Source: Xanthoparmelia taractica
Lineage: Eukaryota; Ascomycota; Lecanoromycetes; Lecanorales; Parmeliaceae
Assembly (NCBI GenBank): GCA_033085395.1
Contig: JANQBS010000351.1
Span: 1-36,035, forward strand
DNA: 36,035 nt
Direction of reading: 5' to 3'
Positions within the stretch are counted from its first letter, which is position 1, and every line of letters begins with the position of its first letter. Position numbers and translations under genes: made by a program. The notes beneath the pieces are model-generated. The model saw only the letters and a program-made list of their open reading frames with translations. It was not told where the DNA came from and did not search any database. This document shows positions 35,381 through 36,035 of the stretch, piece by piece.

Positions 35381-36035
35381 GCTACATGCGTCTTAGCGCC
35401 GACTATTTATGAGTTTAGAGTTTATTGCGAGATTATAGCGAGGTTTATAATCTAAGACCTTGGCGAGGTCTTGACGATTATATATCGTCTTCGTATATTC
35501 TAGAGTTTTCATATTTTTTAGAGATTAGAACTTAATATCTAATAAAGAAATTATTATCGTATCGACTATATATCTCTTATATTAATTAGGCCGCTTGCTA
35601 AGCGTTAGCGAATTAATTTTTTATAATTCTAATCTCTCTATTTTTTAAAGAAAATTTATTATTATTATTACGATATCGAACTCTTCGTTAAATCGAAATA
35701 AATATAACTTAAAGCAACGTAACTTCGATATTAATTTTTAAGAATTTATCTTAAAGAATTAAGCGACTTTAAAGAAATATCTTAAAAATATTTAAATAGA
35801 AAATTATCGTCTAAAATTAAAATAAAAATTAATTAAGTTACGAGTATATAATAATATATTACGTAATTTAAATTCTTTATAACTCTCGTCGAAGCGATAG
35901 CGATTTTATTTATTATTTCGCTTTTAATAAATATTTTAATTAAAGCGAAAATATTTTATCTTAAAAGAATATATTCTTATAAGAATAATAATAAAGAGAA
36001 ATATTTACGCTAATTTCGCGAAGTCGAAATTCGAT
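35381..36035. repeat. AT-rich, RIP-degraded tract to the window end
   Basis: The first 40-100 bases right of the gypsy element are less mutated and contain two small perfect inverted repeats: GCGCTA/TAGCGC near 35379-35399, and AAGACCT/AGGTCTT at 35454-35460 and 35466-35472. The rest is typical AT-rich RIP-like DNA. No gene was seen. Confidence 0.7.

Overview
The window looks like a filamentous ascomycete (Pezizomycotina) chromosome, possibly a dothideomycete; no ribosomal or other marker is present to fix the species. The evidence is short spliced introns with CTAAC/CTGAC-like branch sites, protein families at fungal lengths, and a sharp two-compartment layout. A gene-bearing block of ordinary composition (about 8.5-21.6 kb) sits between two long, very AT-rich tracts (1-8.49 kb and 21.6-36.0 kb). 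By eye the AT-rich tracts lack CpA/TpG and GG/CC, keep CpG, and have TAA/TAG in nearly every frame. That is the signature of repeat-induced point mutation (RIP) acting on old transposable elements.

The gene island holds five spliced protein genes and one tRNA-like gene. From left to right they are: a class II (SIRT4-like) sirtuin on the minus strand; divergently, a cation diffusion facilitator of the MMT1/2 type; D-xylulose kinase; a type II tRNA-like gene (Leu-CAG suggested, minus strand) with a 271-bp MITE-like element 10 bp from its 5' end; the ten-finger factor TFIIIA; and exportin-T (LOS1), the tRNA export receptor. Exon joins were worked out by reading frame and by recalled family conservation. 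The sirtuin and the metal transporter share one promoter region and both may be mitochondrial. TFIIIA, the tRNA-like gene and LOS1 form a neighbourhood concerned with Pol III and tRNA biology.

The right AT-rich tract can be partly resolved. It contains a 268-bp solo LTR with a perfect 5-bp target duplication (CTCGT), a 236-bp TA-flanked inverted-repeat element, and a complete 9.5-kb Ty3/gypsy-type retrotransposon on the minus strand. The retrotransposon has 196-bp LTRs, a CTAGC target duplication, and a reverse transcriptase whose catalytic aspartates now read as asparagines. The left tract ends in a 3' terminal inverted repeat related to the 236-bp element; otherwise I could not identify its repeats.

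The most unusual observation is in the two LTRs of the gypsy element. RIP-type changes fall on the inner part of each LTR, and the state switches at the same LTR coordinate (about 120-138) in both copies. The two clean outer parts would together make one clean LTR. This is the geometry expected if a RIP-mutated element had recombined into a clean solo LTR. I found no sign of a new defence or signalling system in this window.
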